From contig JARUKZ010000008.1 in NCBI GenBank assembly GCA_029688955.1, positions 1-64,000 on the forward strand: DNA of 64,000 nt, in the 5' to 3' direction. The position numbers and the translations under genes are program-made. A model generated the notes under the pieces. The model searched no databases. It saw nothing but the letters and a program-made list of their open reading frames with translations, and had not been told where the DNA came from. The DNA comes from Chitinispirillales bacterium ANBcel5. Its GTDB lineage: Bacteria > Fibrobacterota > Chitinivibrionia > Chitinivibrionales > Chitinispirillaceae. The first letter of the stretch is position 1, and each line of letters starts with the position of its first letter. Positions 27,353-36,805 of this stretch are shown here, piece after piece.

Positions 27353-28246
27353 ATGCTTAAAACATACTCGAATAAAACGGTATCTTTAATGAATAAGTCC
27401 TTTTGGTGCATAGTTTTTCTTGGCAGTTTCACTTTCTTTTTTCATGAAGGTCCGAGTGGTATAACTAGAGCTGAAGAGTCATCTGAGCCAATTTATTTCT
27501 TCTCCATTAATCATGAAGGGTTGGCTGTTGAGGTTTGGTTCAATGATGTACGTATTGACAGTGATCCGGATGGATATTTCCAAAATCGAAGGTTTGCCAA
27601 CAACCTTTTTGTAATCAATGGTGAAAATAGGTTAAGAATAACAATAGACCTTCCCAAAGAGCAAAATAAACCTGAAAATTTAAACCTCACAGCGGGTTTT
27701 CATGTGGTATTAGAAGACGTTTTAGAATTACCAGAACCAATTGCTGAACTAAATTTTTCGGGAGAGGATGGTTCATCATTTCCCGCCGAAATAGAAACCT
27801 CATTTGAAATTCTGAGCCCCTTTGAAGAATGGTTGTGGGAGACAGCCCGGGAAATTAACATTAATGATCCGAAAATAGTTGAAGGTTCCGTATCTGTTCT
27901 TTCCTCCTTACATGACGCTATGAGTTCTCGTGACATAACTAAAGTTATGGACCTACTTTCCGTCAGAACCCGAGAAATGTCACATGCTTATTATTCTTGT
28001 GAAGAGGAAGCTATTGTTGATCAACGCACGCTTTTTCAAGATCTTTTCAATGATCCACAATTCAATTTAGAACCTCTTGAGCCCGAAAATCTCAGATTCA
28101 TTCCAATGGCAAACAACCGTATGATTTATATCGAACAGAAAGATGGTTCATCGGCTCTGGAAACAAAAGAGCTTTCTGAGGGTTTCATTTTCAGTTTACC
28201 GATCTATTTATGTAAAATCGGTGAAGAGTTTATTGTGGTCAGGTGA
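27353..28246 (+). CDS. Conserved effector-locus protein, exported paralogue
   Basis: This 297-residue paralogue of the preceding gene is aligned from YFFSINHEGLAVEVWFNDV to the C-terminus. It carries an added N-terminal signal peptide (hydrophobic about 17-33, cleavage likely before AEESSEP) and so should reach the periplasm. GGAG lies 8 bases before the ATG. One paralogue inside and one outside the inner membrane suggests duplicated action or protection in two compartments. Function is not known. Confidence 0.65.
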   Translation: MLKTYSNKTVSLMNKSFWCIVFLGSFTFFFHEGPSGITRAEESSEPIYFFSINHEGLAVEVWFNDVRIDSDPDGYFQNRRFANNLFVINGENRLRITIDLPKEQNKPENLNLTAGFHVVLEDVLELPEPIAELNFSGEDGSSFPAEIETSFEILSPFEEWLWETAREININDPKIVEGSVSVLSSLHDAMSSRDITKVMDLLSVRTREMSHAYYSCEEEAIVDQRTLFQDLFNDPQFNLEPLEPENLRFIPMANNRMIYIEQKDGSSALETKELSEGFIFSLPIYLCKIGEEFIVVR

Positions 28247-28394
28247 AAAGTTTAAGTTGTTGTTAGAAAATGTCCTTTTATAACAAACACATTATTGCAA
28301 GCTGCTCAAGACAGACACGAACACCTAATCATCTTTTTTCATATCTTGTGCATGAAAAACCTGCTCACAATTCTTATACTCACCATTGACGCTA

Positions 28395-28418
28395 GCAGCA
28401 GGAGGATTCTCCTGCTGC
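28395..28418. terminator. 10-bp perfect hairpin after the effector-locus operon
   Basis: GCAGCAGGAG (28395-28404) pairs with CTCCTGCTGC (28409-28418) around GATT. No T-run follows. It lies 149 bases after the last gene of the operon, so it may help stop transcription. Confidence 0.4.
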
Positions 28419-28486
28419 ACTATACAAATTAAAGACAATTAACTGTTCACCTCTGCCATCTCCATCTCCACCTTACCTTTTAAAGC

Positions 28487-28800
28487 AGCGAATAATCGCA
28501 CCGTAATTACAATCGTATCCCTTTCAAGCGCCACCGTAGCAGATCTGCAATGCTGGTTATGTCATTTTGAAACTGTGCATACGTTCAGCAAATCACATCA
28601 CCTCTAAATTAGATTTCCATACGAGCACAATCCTGAGAATGGGTTATAACCTCGCATGTTTTGTTACCAAAATCCCCATCGATCGGTCCTACTTCATCAA
28701 ACCCAAAATCCAACAACAACTGCTAAAGCTTTTTAACATCTTCCCCTGCAATATAGCCATCCCCATCAACTGTTCTTAATTGATACTTGGAAACTGCAAT
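28487..28800 (-). pseudogene. Decayed remnant of a second large effector gene
   Basis: Two segments match the effector gene at nucleotide level. Bases ~28610-28800 match 22808-22992 (the peptidoglycan-binding domain, codons ~184-244), and ~28487-28590 match ~21880-21985 (codons ~520-553). About 0.8 kb between them is missing. At 28723-28725 the codon for Gln209 has become TAG. The order and strand are the same as in the intact gene. This is a relic of a former copy, which shows that the locus has lost as well as gained effector genes. The rest of 28247-28868 holds nothing I can name. Confidence 0.8.
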
Positions 28801-28868
28801 AGATCTGTTCTCTTATTACTACAGGGTAATTAAAGGTAACAGTATGGTAAAGTCTTTATAGCATTATC

Positions 28869-29492
28869 TTATGGCTGCTTAAAAAAATCAAAGTGCCCTT
28901 CCAGTGCAGCGCCTAAAACAGTTCCTGATCGATAGTCGTCTGAAAAGAGCGGTGCATAAAAGGGACGCAATCCAATGATTCTGCTACTTCCGGCACTACT
29001 TTGAAATTTCATCCCTATCAAAGCACTGATAAAGGGTCCGGCTGCCGCGAATTTATGTGGGTCACTGTCGTCTTGCTCTGTTTTATAATCTGGACCATAG
29101 TGAAAACTAATACCCAATCCAGGCCCAACAACGAGTCCTATATCGTCACTGATTTGATGTGTGTACTCCACAATAAACTCAGGTTCAAACTGAAGCATAT
29201 CAAATGCCGTCGCAAAAAGAATCGGTCGCATAATTGGAAGCTTGAAACCAACACTCCATGTATCGTTAAAATGCAAACGGGTATTGAACATAACATCGGC
29301 TATAGGTCCTCCCTTAACCCCTGCAGGTGAGGCCACACACATACGTGTGTCATCGTACCGTGCCCCTAACATTACATTAATACCCAACGATATCTTTGTG
29401 TTATTTTGGGCAGAAACACTGTAAAATAGAGTTAAAAGAACAAGAAGAGAGAGATAAACAGTCTTCATCAATTTATTTAGCGATTGTACCAT
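28869..29492 (-). CDS. Outer-membrane beta-barrel-like protein
   Basis: This protein of up to 207 residues has a signal peptide (KTVYLSLLVLLTLFYSVSAQ) and a mature part of alternating strands typical of small outer-membrane barrels (LGINVMLGARYDD, SVGFKLPIMRPI, FIVEYTHQISDDIGLVVGPGLGISFHYG), ending in a hydrophobic strand. The start is ambiguous: ATG at 29492 has AAGGA 14 bases away, and ATG at 29468 starts the signal peptide directly but lacks a site. It is monocistronic, and no specific family is recognised. Confidence 0.7.
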   Translation of the reverse strand: MVQSLNKLMKTVYLSLLVLLTLFYSVSAQNNTKISLGINVMLGARYDDTRMCVASPAGVKGGPIADVMFNTRLHFNDTWSVGFKLPIMRPILFATAFDMLQFEPEFIVEYTHQISDDIGLVVGPGLGISFHYGPDYKTEQDDSDPHKFAAAGPFISALIGMKFQSSAGSSRIIGLRPFYAPLFSDDYRSGTVLGAALEGHFDFFKQP

Positions 29493-29644
29493 AGCGCCTG
29501 TCTTATTCCTTTCAGCATTTTAGCAAAAACGAAATTCAAACTATACAAAGAATAAAAATAGGTTGATCTATCAACGGGTGCAAGTGCAAAATGAACGAGA
29601 GGGAGGATTCATTTCAAAGTAAATTAAAGATGAGAGCACACCAC

Positions 29645-29677
29645 AAAAAAGGGGCAAAGCACATTGTGCTTTGCCCC
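29645..29677 (-). terminator. Rho-independent terminator of the V-ATPase operon
   Basis: Bases 29651-29677 form a perfect 13-bp stem (GGGGCAAAGCACA with its complement) and, on the minus strand, are followed by six Ts. It lies 28 bases beyond the stop codon of the proteolipid gene. Confidence 0.9.
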
Positions 29678-29704
29678 TTATATTTTTATACCTAAAAAGA
29701 ACTA

Positions 29705-30151
29705 CTACATGAGACCCTGCATCAAAATAGCAGCAACGAGAGCAAGAATAGCATAGAACTCAGGAAAAGCTGCCAGGATTATAGTGTTACCAAAAACGTC
29801 GTGACCCTGACCAATAGCAGCTATACCATTAGCACAGATTTTCCCCTGAAAAGCAGCAGATGCGAATGCCGCAATCGCTACCGCTATTCCAGCACCCAGT
29901 ACAATTGATCCCTGATAAAGGGTTAGATCAGGTGATACTGTGGCCTGATATATAATGAACGCAACGAAACCATACAGTCCCTGAGTCGCTGGAAGTCCGG
30001 AAAGTACAAGACCTGAACCAAAAGCTTCCGGTTTCTTTTTAAGCATACCAACAGTAGAAGATGCTCCTGTTACTATACCAATAGCTGAACCGGCACCAGA
30101 CATACCAACCATAAGACCCATTCCAATCAACGCAAGTACATAGCCCATCAA
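29705..30151 (-). CDS. atpK: V-type ATPase subunit K (proteolipid), probably Na+-binding
   Basis: This is the 148-residue membrane rotor subunit with four helices as two fused hairpins. Compared with Enterococcus hirae NtpK, the Na+ ligands are all present in the expected context: L53, T56, Q57 and Y60 in SGLPATQGLYGF, Q102 in FQGK, and the essential carboxylate E131 in FPEFYAIL. The first hairpin lacks a carboxylate, as in NtpK. The AGGAGG site is near ideal. It is the last gene of the V-ATPase operon, immediately before the terminator. The ion assignment rests on these residues and has not been tested. Confidence 0.9.
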   Translation of the reverse strand: MMGYVLALIGMGLMVGMSGAGSAIGIVTGASSTVGMLKKKPEAFGSGLVLSGLPATQGLYGFVAFIIYQATVSPDLTLYQGSIVLGAGIAVAIAAFASAAFQGKICANGIAAIGQGHDVFGNTIILAAFPEFYAILALVAAILMQGLM

Positions 30152-30182
30152 AAAACCTCCTGAAGTATTGTGATATGGTTAA

Positions 30183-32096
30183 TTACTGATCAACTTTAGC
30201 AAAAGGAATAAATGGTTTACTACCACCCTTATACCCAACTGCTCCATAAAATTCTACAAATGTTAAACGTAACGGATGAACAAATGCTCCCATAGCTGAG
30301 AGAGCAAGGTTAAGACCGTGCCCAAATACCAGAACCAGAATTGTTGCAATCAAACCCCAGGAGGCATAATTAATCTCTCCGTTATCTGTAATGAACAGAA
30401 ATGCGATCTGATTGAAAGCCCCTCCAAGTAATCCTCCTGCAAGACCAAGCGCAAAAAGACGCAGATACGACAGTAGATTCTGAAGTGTTCCTGTTATTAG
30501 GTTATAAAGCTCCCAAAGTCCGGTGAGAGGCCTTAAAATAAACTTTTTCTCTATGTTATTGAAAAGAAGGATACCAATTAATCCAAATATAGTTAATCCT
30601 TGCCCTACTCTTTGGGGAACAGAAATCAAAAAGGCGCCCATCTCTACAGGCCCAACGGTAAATTCCCCTATTCCAAGACCAAGAAGATCGGCATGAGCAG
30701 ACCAAACAAATGCCCCCAGCATTATTAAAATTGTACTTATTGGTTGCAATCCGGCAGCAATACCCGAATACTTAATTTTCATATAAGACTGGAGACCAAT
30801 ACCAAACAACAGTTGTACAGCACCAACAACCAAGGCTAAACTCATTGCAGGAAACACCTGTCCTGCAGGTCCAACCTGTGCCGAAAGTGGAGCAAAATAC
30901 TGCACACCTACAGGAAATAGTGCGCTTTCTTCAATACCTGGACCACCAAAGATTGTCATACCAAAGAAGGTGTTAAGTAAAACACCACTAACAAATGTTG
31001 ACAACCCAAGAAACACGCCGAGTTTCATAAATGGTTTTAGTTTAGGTTTAACTTTCATCCCTGCATAAATCGCAAGTACGGTTAAAACCATTCCATACCC
31101 AGCATCACCCAGACACAAACCAAAGAATATCGCAAAGAATGGCGCTATAAAGGGCGTTAGATCAAGCTCATTATATGTAGGTAAAGAATAAAGACCCAAA
31201 ATTGGCTCAAAGAGAGTAGGAAAGGAGCGATTTCTTAACTTTACAGGAACATCCTCATCCTCCTTTGGATCCCTTATAGAAACATAAGCAGGATGTCTGT
31301 TTACATAATTTCTTAGCTCTTTTTCTTTATCACTGGGAAACCATCCGGATAAAGACAACATTCTTCCTTTAGCTTCCCTTTTAAGTGACAGCCTTGCTTT
31401 TTCAAACTGGTATTGATTGAATGTATCGACCCTGAATTTTTCCAGAAGCTCAATTCTGTTTACCATCTTTTCGATCGACTGCTCTACCCTTTTGCGTTCT
31501 TTCACTAATTTGGCTATATTTTCTTCAACCTGTTTTAATGAAAGTGCAGGAAGATGAACTTCTTCACTTTGAGGTATTTCAATAACCCCACCATTTTCAA
31601 TGGCGATGAAATACACAGTAGAATCAATTCTGTTTATTTCTTCAACAGGATACTCTTTGCGATCTATCTGTTCGAATAGTTTATCTGACATGGTGTAAAA
31701 CCTGATTTTTACACCAACCTCTTTCAGTTTGTTTACTTTCTGATGATCGAAATTTCCCCATGGCTCAAGAGTTTCTTTATCTTTAAGCAGATTTTCTATA
31801 TCCTGCTCAATTTTTTCCTTTTGAGTCTCAAGTTCTTCAAAACGAAACAGAATTTCTTTAGCATCGCCTTCTTTTACCTGATCAACCTGAAGGTCTTTTT
31901 CTTTTTGAATTTTTTTGAGCGTATCGATAACTCTTACCGACAGATGCCCTACACCTCTTAGTTCCTGAACTTTGGGTGAATCAGATTCCTGAGCTTCGGT
32001 GATGTGAACAACACCGAGCTTACCAAGATCATCCAGAAATTTTTCCCGTTCCTTATGGTAGAGGAGCAGGTCCATTCTTTTCATTTTAACTATCAT
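30183..32096 (-). CDS. atpI: V-type ATPase subunit I (stator membrane subunit a)
   Basis: This 637-residue protein has a cytoplasmic coiled-coil N-terminal half (residues to about 320) and about seven transmembrane helices in the C-terminal half, where LFALGLAGGLLGGAFN and VFGHGLNLALSAMGAFVHPLRLTFVEFY match the conserved helices lining the ion path. It anchors the peripheral stalk and forms the half-channels. Its ATG overlaps the stop codon of subunit D by one base (TAATG), implying coupled translation. Confidence 0.92.
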   Translation of the reverse strand: MIVKMKRMDLLLYHKEREKFLDDLGKLGVVHITEAQESDSPKVQELRGVGHLSVRVIDTLKKIQKEKDLQVDQVKEGDAKEILFRFEELETQKEKIEQDIENLLKDKETLEPWGNFDHQKVNKLKEVGVKIRFYTMSDKLFEQIDRKEYPVEEINRIDSTVYFIAIENGGVIEIPQSEEVHLPALSLKQVEENIAKLVKERKRVEQSIEKMVNRIELLEKFRVDTFNQYQFEKARLSLKREAKGRMLSLSGWFPSDKEKELRNYVNRHPAYVSIRDPKEDEDVPVKLRNRSFPTLFEPILGLYSLPTYNELDLTPFIAPFFAIFFGLCLGDAGYGMVLTVLAIYAGMKVKPKLKPFMKLGVFLGLSTFVSGVLLNTFFGMTIFGGPGIEESALFPVGVQYFAPLSAQVGPAGQVFPAMSLALVVGAVQLLFGIGLQSYMKIKYSGIAAGLQPISTILIMLGAFVWSAHADLLGLGIGEFTVGPVEMGAFLISVPQRVGQGLTIFGLIGILLFNNIEKKFILRPLTGLWELYNLITGTLQNLLSYLRLFALGLAGGLLGGAFNQIAFLFITDNGEINYASWGLIATILVLVFGHGLNLALSAMGAFVHPLRLTFVEFYGAVGYKGGSKPFIPFAKVDQ

Positions 32097-32695
32097 TATG
32101 CAGCCTCCGCCATGGCAATTTTGGCCTTTAGTATTTTCTGTGAAGATTTTGACAAGTTTTCATCATCTTCAAGAAAACGTTTGATTCTCCGGATAGCTTC
32201 ATTGTATTCAGGAATTTGCACCTTTTCATAAAGATTAACTTTCTGAGTTGTTTTCTTTCGGGCATATTCCAAAATAGAAACCTTTTTCTTCCCAAGTTCA
32301 AGGCCAATTTTTACTTCTGCAATATTTTTGATCAGTTCAAGACCCTGAGGAACCCATGCCGCATTGCTTATTAAACTGTACCGACGAACATCAAACTCTA
32401 CATCATTCAATACCGGAGTTTTAACACCCGCAATTTTCTTAATGTCGATATTAACGTCTTTAATGCTTATAAGCTCTCCTGGCATCTCATTCCAGAGTCT
32501 ATACGTTTGAGAGATTGATGCAAGCATCTCCTCTACCTTCTTTTCATACTCCGCAACCTGCTCCTTGGCTTTTTTTACCTCAAGCCTTAAAGCAGACTCC
32601 TTTGCAATAAGAGTAGGAAGAGCATTTTCTCTTATCTTCAGTTCTTTATTAAGCTGTTGAAGAAAAGTCTTATTGTATTGAAATTTTAATGCCAT
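32096..32695 (-). CDS. atpD: V-type ATPase subunit D (central stalk)
   Basis: This 199-residue protein has the antiparallel coiled-coil pattern of subunit D. The long N-terminal helix starts KFQYNKTFLQQLNKELKIRENALPTL, and the C-terminal helix contains KTTQKVNLYEKVQIPEYNEAIRRI.., the conserved D-subunit segment. It transmits rotation from the A3B3 head to the rotor ring. AAGGAG precedes the ATG. It lies between B and I in the operon. Confidence 0.92.
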   Translation of the reverse strand: MALKFQYNKTFLQQLNKELKIRENALPTLIAKESALRLEVKKAKEQVAEYEKKVEEMLASISQTYRLWNEMPGELISIKDVNIDIKKIAGVKTPVLNDVEFDVRRYSLISNAAWVPQGLELIKNIAEVKIGLELGKKKVSILEYARKKTTQKVNLYEKVQIPEYNEAIRRIKRFLEDDENLSKSSQKILKAKIAMAEAA

Positions 32696-32772
32696 TAATT
32701 TCTCCTTCCGAAACAGGAAGAGAACAGGTTAAGAGAGTCGCTGTTATTGCTAACAACGACTTGGTAATAATT

Positions 32773-34098
32773 TTATTCGGCTCCAACCCAAAATTTATCC
32801 ATGATTTCCTGTTTAATACCAACTTCATCTTTTGAAAAGTATTTTCCAAAGAGTCTCCACCCGGTATCAAGCATCTCATCAATTTCTATATTGATATCGA
32901 TAGCCAATAGCTCACGTGAATACTCTTTTGCAAACTTAAGTGTACGCTGATCGTATTCTGTTAGGTCAAAACCATTTTCCAGTTTTGTCCGTGCACTTGC
33001 AGCATCAGCATAAAGACGAATAGCGGTGTTCATCACCTGTGGATGATCAGAGCGAGTCTTTTTACCAATCACAAGCTGCTTAAGACGGGAGAGACTTCTG
33101 AAGGGATCGATAATAACTCGTGCGATATCAGTATCACGACGTAAATACAGCTGTCCTTCAGTGATATATCCTGTATTATCAGGAATAGCATGGGTAATAT
33201 CACCACCAGAAAGTGTCGTCACTGCGATAATGGTAATCGATCCGCCATCAGGTAACTGGGCTGCCTTTTCGTAAATTCTTGCCAAATCACTGTACAGAGA
33301 TCCGGGCATACTGTCTTTTGAAGGAATCTGATCCATACGGTTTGACACAATCGACAGGGCATCTGCATAGAGTGTCATATCGGTCAAAAGCACCAGTACA
33401 TTTGCATTCTTTGTTGTTGCAAAGTGTTCTGCAGCACTAAGACACATATCCGGAATCAGAAGACGTTCAACCGGTGGACTCTCTGTGGTGTTAATAAAAG
33501 CGGTAATACGATCCAGTGCACCGGCATTATCAAAAAGAGTTTTGTAGTAAAGATAGTCGTCATTTGACAATCCCATACCACCCAGAATAATAGCATCAGC
33601 TTTTGCTCTGAGTGCCACATCTGCCATAACCGCATTGAAGGGCTGGTCAGGATCAGCGAAGAAAGGTATTTTCTGTCCCGAAACCAGTGTGTTGTTAAGG
33701 TCGATCCCAGCAATACCGGTAGCGATAAGCTCCGAAGGTTGTTTTCTTCTAACCGGGTTCACCGAAGGACCACCAATTTCGATCTCTTTACCCTCGATAT
33801 CCGGTCCACCATCAATGGGCTCACCATAGGCATTGAAAAAACGTCCCTTCAACTCATCGGAGACTTTTAGTGTTGGTGGCTTTCCAAGGAAAACCACCTC
33901 TGCATTGGTCGCGATACCCTGAGTCCCCGGAAAAATCTGCAGAGTAATTTTATTGCCGGAAATCTTAACTACCTGCGCAGGCCTTCCGTCAACCGTCGCC
34001 ATTTCGTCATTCGCAACACCTTCAGCTTCCACTGTACATGTTGCTTTCGTAACATTTTCAATATGAGTATAAATTTTCTGAAAAGCTTTTGTTTTCAT
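32773..34098 (-). CDS. atpB: V-type ATPase subunit B (non-catalytic)
   Basis: This 441-residue subunit has the F1/V1 alpha-beta fold. The beta-barrel is N-terminal, and the nucleotide-binding-like core lacks a Walker A P-loop (SGQKIPFFADPDQPFN replaces it), as expected for the regulatory B subunit. Conserved segments include DMTLYADALSIVSNRMDQIPSKDSMPGS (split here as typical B motifs) and GYITEGQLYL. AGAGGAT precedes the start. Its place after A is standard. Confidence 0.93.
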   Translation of the reverse strand: MKTKAFQKIYTHIENVTKATCTVEAEGVANDEMATVDGRPAQVVKISGNKITLQIFPGTQGIATNAEVVFLGKPPTLKVSDELKGRFFNAYGEPIDGGPDIEGKEIEIGGPSVNPVRRKQPSELIATGIAGIDLNNTLVSGQKIPFFADPDQPFNAVMADVALRAKADAIILGGMGLSNDDYLYYKTLFDNAGALDRITAFINTTESPPVERLLIPDMCLSAAEHFATTKNANVLVLLTDMTLYADALSIVSNRMDQIPSKDSMPGSLYSDLARIYEKAAQLPDGGSITIIAVTTLSGGDITHAIPDNTGYITEGQLYLRRDTDIARVIIDPFRSLSRLKQLVIGKKTRSDHPQVMNTAIRLYADAASARTKLENGFDLTEYDQRTLKFAKEYSRELLAIDINIEIDEMLDTGWRLFGKYFSKDEVGIKQEIMDKFWVGAE

Positions 34099-34132
34099 CT
34101 GCTATATCCTCTTTTAGTGCCCTGTAGCATTT

Positions 34133-35905
34133 TTAGGCCTGGGCGATTGATTCAGATATTCTCTGAGCCAACAGATTATCCACCTGCTGTTCAAGTTCAT
34201 TGAAATCATCACTCTGAAACTCTTTATAATTCATCTGACGCAGTAGGTTTATGACTCTCTTAAAATAGATACCAATTTCCTCAAAAGAATCGAAATTAAA
34301 CTCTGCGTCACAAATTCCCAGCACCTTATTAACCATGTACTGCTGACGCTTCAGTGATGTTGAAGCATCAACCCGATCAAATGCATCCTGCTGTAAAATC
34401 ACAAAATCGATTACTTCAGACTTATTGAACACGATATGGTATTCAAGTGGTACACCATCATCACCAAGAATATTAATCTGGTCGTTAGCTTCCTTACCTC
34501 TGAGCAAAATATCTTTAAGCTGTAATACCTTATCAACCCAACCCTGCTCAACAGTTTTGTCCAGATACTCAACAACCTCGTTATATTCAATGTACTTTGA
34601 ATAACTGTCGATCGGATCAACCGCAGGATACCTCTTACTGTCTGCCCGACCCTGTGATAGGGCGTAAAAACATCTTGCCGCTTTTTTAGTAGATTCGGTC
34701 ACCGGCTCTTTAAGGTTACCACCTGCAGGACTAACCGTACCAACAAAGGTTATCGATCCCGATTGCCCGTTATTGAGATAAACATACCCGGCTCTTGAAT
34801 AGAAGTTTGCAATAATAGCAGGTAAATCCATAGGGAACGCATCAGGACCAGGGAGCTCTTCCATACGGTTTGACATCTCTCTTAGAGCCTGCGCCCATCT
34901 TGATGTAGAGTCAGCCAGGAGGAGCACTTTGAGCCCCATCATACGGTAGTACTCTGCGATTGTCATACCGGTATATACACTTGCTTCACGAGCTGCAACC
35001 GGCATATTGGAAGTATTACAAATAATAATAGTACGTTCAATGAGCTTACGTCCGGTACGCGGATCATCGAGTTCAGGGAACTCGGTAAAGATGTCAACCA
35101 CCTCGTTAGCACGTTCACCACAGGCAACTACGATAATAAGATCCGCTTCGGCGTATTTTGAAAGAGCATGCTGAAGCACGGTCTTTCCACAACCAAACGG
35201 ACCAGGAATAAACCCGGTTCCACCCTCGGTAATTGGATTCAGTGTATCAATTGCGCGGATACCGGTTTCCATTATTTTGAAAGGACGAGGTTTGTTCTTG
35301 TATCCTTTAACCTCAACCTTAACAGGCCATTTCATGGTCATGGTAAGCGTGTGTTCTGTACCATCAGAGTCCTCAACTACAGCCATAGTTTCATGAGCGG
35401 TATAATCACCCTCACCTACTATAGATTTAATTTTGTATGTGCCCTTAAAGTTGAAAGGAACCATTATTTTATGATCAATCCAGCCTTCCTTTACATTACC
35501 AATCCAGTCAGAGGCCTGTACCACATCACCCTGCTTTACCAGTGGAGTGAAATGCCACTTGGTTTCTGCGCTTAGTGCCGGAGTGTACTCTCCTCTTTTA
35601 AGGAAAACTCCCTCCATGGTATCCAGATCATTTTGCAGTCCATCGTAGTTTCTGGACAACATTCCGGGCCCCAGATTCACTTCCAGCATATGACCGGTAA
35701 ACTCGACAAGACACCCTACATAGAGACCGCGGGTGCTTTCGAATACCTGAACATATGCGTTCTTGCCGCTAATTTTGATCACCTCGGCCATCAATTTGGT
35801 TCCTTTAAGATCAATATAACAGATCTCATTCTGGGCTATCGGGCCGTCAACTTCGATAGTGACCAGATTGGCGATAATTCCAGTCACTTTTCCCTTGGTG
35901 CTCAT
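34133..35905 (-). CDS. atpA: V-type ATPase subunit A (catalytic)
   Basis: This 590-residue catalytic subunit has an N-terminal barrel, the non-homologous insert (about 110-200), and a nucleotide-binding core with the P-loop GPFGCGKT at 235-242. The GERANEV motif of the catalytic site and the LLADSTSRWAQALREMS segment follow. It hydrolyses or makes ATP at the A/B interfaces of the cytoplasmic head. GGAGG lies 7 bases before the ATG. Length matches bacterial and archaeal A subunits. Confidence 0.95.
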   Translation of the reverse strand: MSTKGKVTGIIANLVTIEVDGPIAQNEICYIDLKGTKLMAEVIKISGKNAYVQVFESTRGLYVGCLVEFTGHMLEVNLGPGMLSRNYDGLQNDLDTMEGVFLKRGEYTPALSAETKWHFTPLVKQGDVVQASDWIGNVKEGWIDHKIMVPFNFKGTYKIKSIVGEGDYTAHETMAVVEDSDGTEHTLTMTMKWPVKVEVKGYKNKPRPFKIMETGIRAIDTLNPITEGGTGFIPGPFGCGKTVLQHALSKYAEADLIIVVACGERANEVVDIFTEFPELDDPRTGRKLIERTIIICNTSNMPVAAREASVYTGMTIAEYYRMMGLKVLLLADSTSRWAQALREMSNRMEELPGPDAFPMDLPAIIANFYSRAGYVYLNNGQSGSITFVGTVSPAGGNLKEPVTESTKKAARCFYALSQGRADSKRYPAVDPIDSYSKYIEYNEVVEYLDKTVEQGWVDKVLQLKDILLRGKEANDQINILGDDGVPLEYHIVFNKSEVIDFVILQQDAFDRVDASTSLKRQQYMVNKVLGICDAEFNFDSFEEIGIYFKRVINLLRQMNYKEFQSDDFNELEQQVDNLLAQRISESIAQA

Positions 35906-35954
35906 CGTTTTCCTCCACGATATATGATAATTAATTAACTCTCAATGAATAACT

Positions 35955-36803
35955 TTAAAATCCCGCAGGAACAGTAAAACTATTCTTAAGCTTCTCAACA
36001 AGACTGTCCAGCTTAAGCCTACCGGTTTTAACATCGAGTTTCATCCAGCGCTCAACAATCATAAGTCTGATTGTAAATGCCGCAATGGTCTCTATACCGA
36101 AATACGATAACCCCACAAGCTCTTCAGCCATATCCCATTTAAGCTGATCAATCTCTTTTTCGAAAGTAACCAGCTCTCCTTTGCTCGAAGAAAGGAGCCG
36201 CTCGATCCAGGGCAGGGCCGAGGAAAGACCAAAATCACTTGCAGAACTGCGAAGAATCGCTTCAGTAATTTCGTTTTTACCAATAATGGTTGATTTTAGT
36301 GCTCCGTCGCGACCATTACCTAACGCCTCGATGTGCCCCAGACCCTTACGACAGTTAATAGCTGAAAGGATATTACGCAGGTTCAAATCAAATATGAACC
36401 ATTCTCTTACATATTCACTTTCATGAGTTAACATTTCCTCGTAAAAAAGCCAATTGAGCTGATCGGCCGGAGTCAGATCACCAAATAATTGCTTCTTCTC
36501 CTTATAGGATTTCAGGAAAACCTGCATATAGTCATCGAGGTTCTCCGGAGAGCGCAATGCTGAATTTATCTCCTCTTTTGAGTAGTTTCCCCTTGGATCA
36601 AATTCCTTCTTCTGGGAAACAAGAGCCGAGATCAGGTTTGCGTTATCGACAGGAAGCCGTAGTGCTCTCAGGACTTCAAAATCTTTGTCGTCAAGTTCTT
36701 CCATGGCCTCTTCCATAAAAGCGTTGAATGCAACTACATTCTTGCTCTCATCAACAATAAGGTCAGGAAGACCTGAAACGAAATAATAATAGTTCCTGGC
36801 CAT
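35955..36803 (-). CDS. DUF2764 protein of the V-ATPase operon (probable subunit C-like)
   Basis: This 282-residue all-helical protein begins ARNYYYFVSGLPDLIVDESK, the signature of DUF2764 proteins found between E and A in the compact V-ATPase operons of Chlamydiae, Spirochaetes and Bacteroidota. Size and position suggest that it replaces subunit C, the link between central stalk and rotor, because no ordinary C gene is present. It starts two bases after the E stop codon with GGGGAG as ribosome site. The subunit C equivalence is inference. Confidence 0.85.
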   Translation of the reverse strand: MARNYYYFVSGLPDLIVDESKNVVAFNAFMEEAMEELDDKDFEVLRALRLPVDNANLISALVSQKKEFDPRGNYSKEEINSALRSPENLDDYMQVFLKSYKEKKQLFGDLTPADQLNWLFYEEMLTHESEYVREWFIFDLNLRNILSAINCRKGLGHIEALGNGRDGALKSTIIGKNEITEAILRSSASDFGLSSALPWIERLLSSSKGELVTFEKEIDQLKWDMAEELVGLSYFGIETIAAFTIRLMIVERWMKLDVKTGRLKLDSLVEKLKNSFTVPAGF

Positions 36804-36805
36804 GA

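Noticed and set aside
18071..28868. Prophage or insertion sequence as the source of the accessory region
   Set aside because: No integrase, transposase, phage structural gene or clear terminal repeats are visible; the repeats are explained by cassette duplication.
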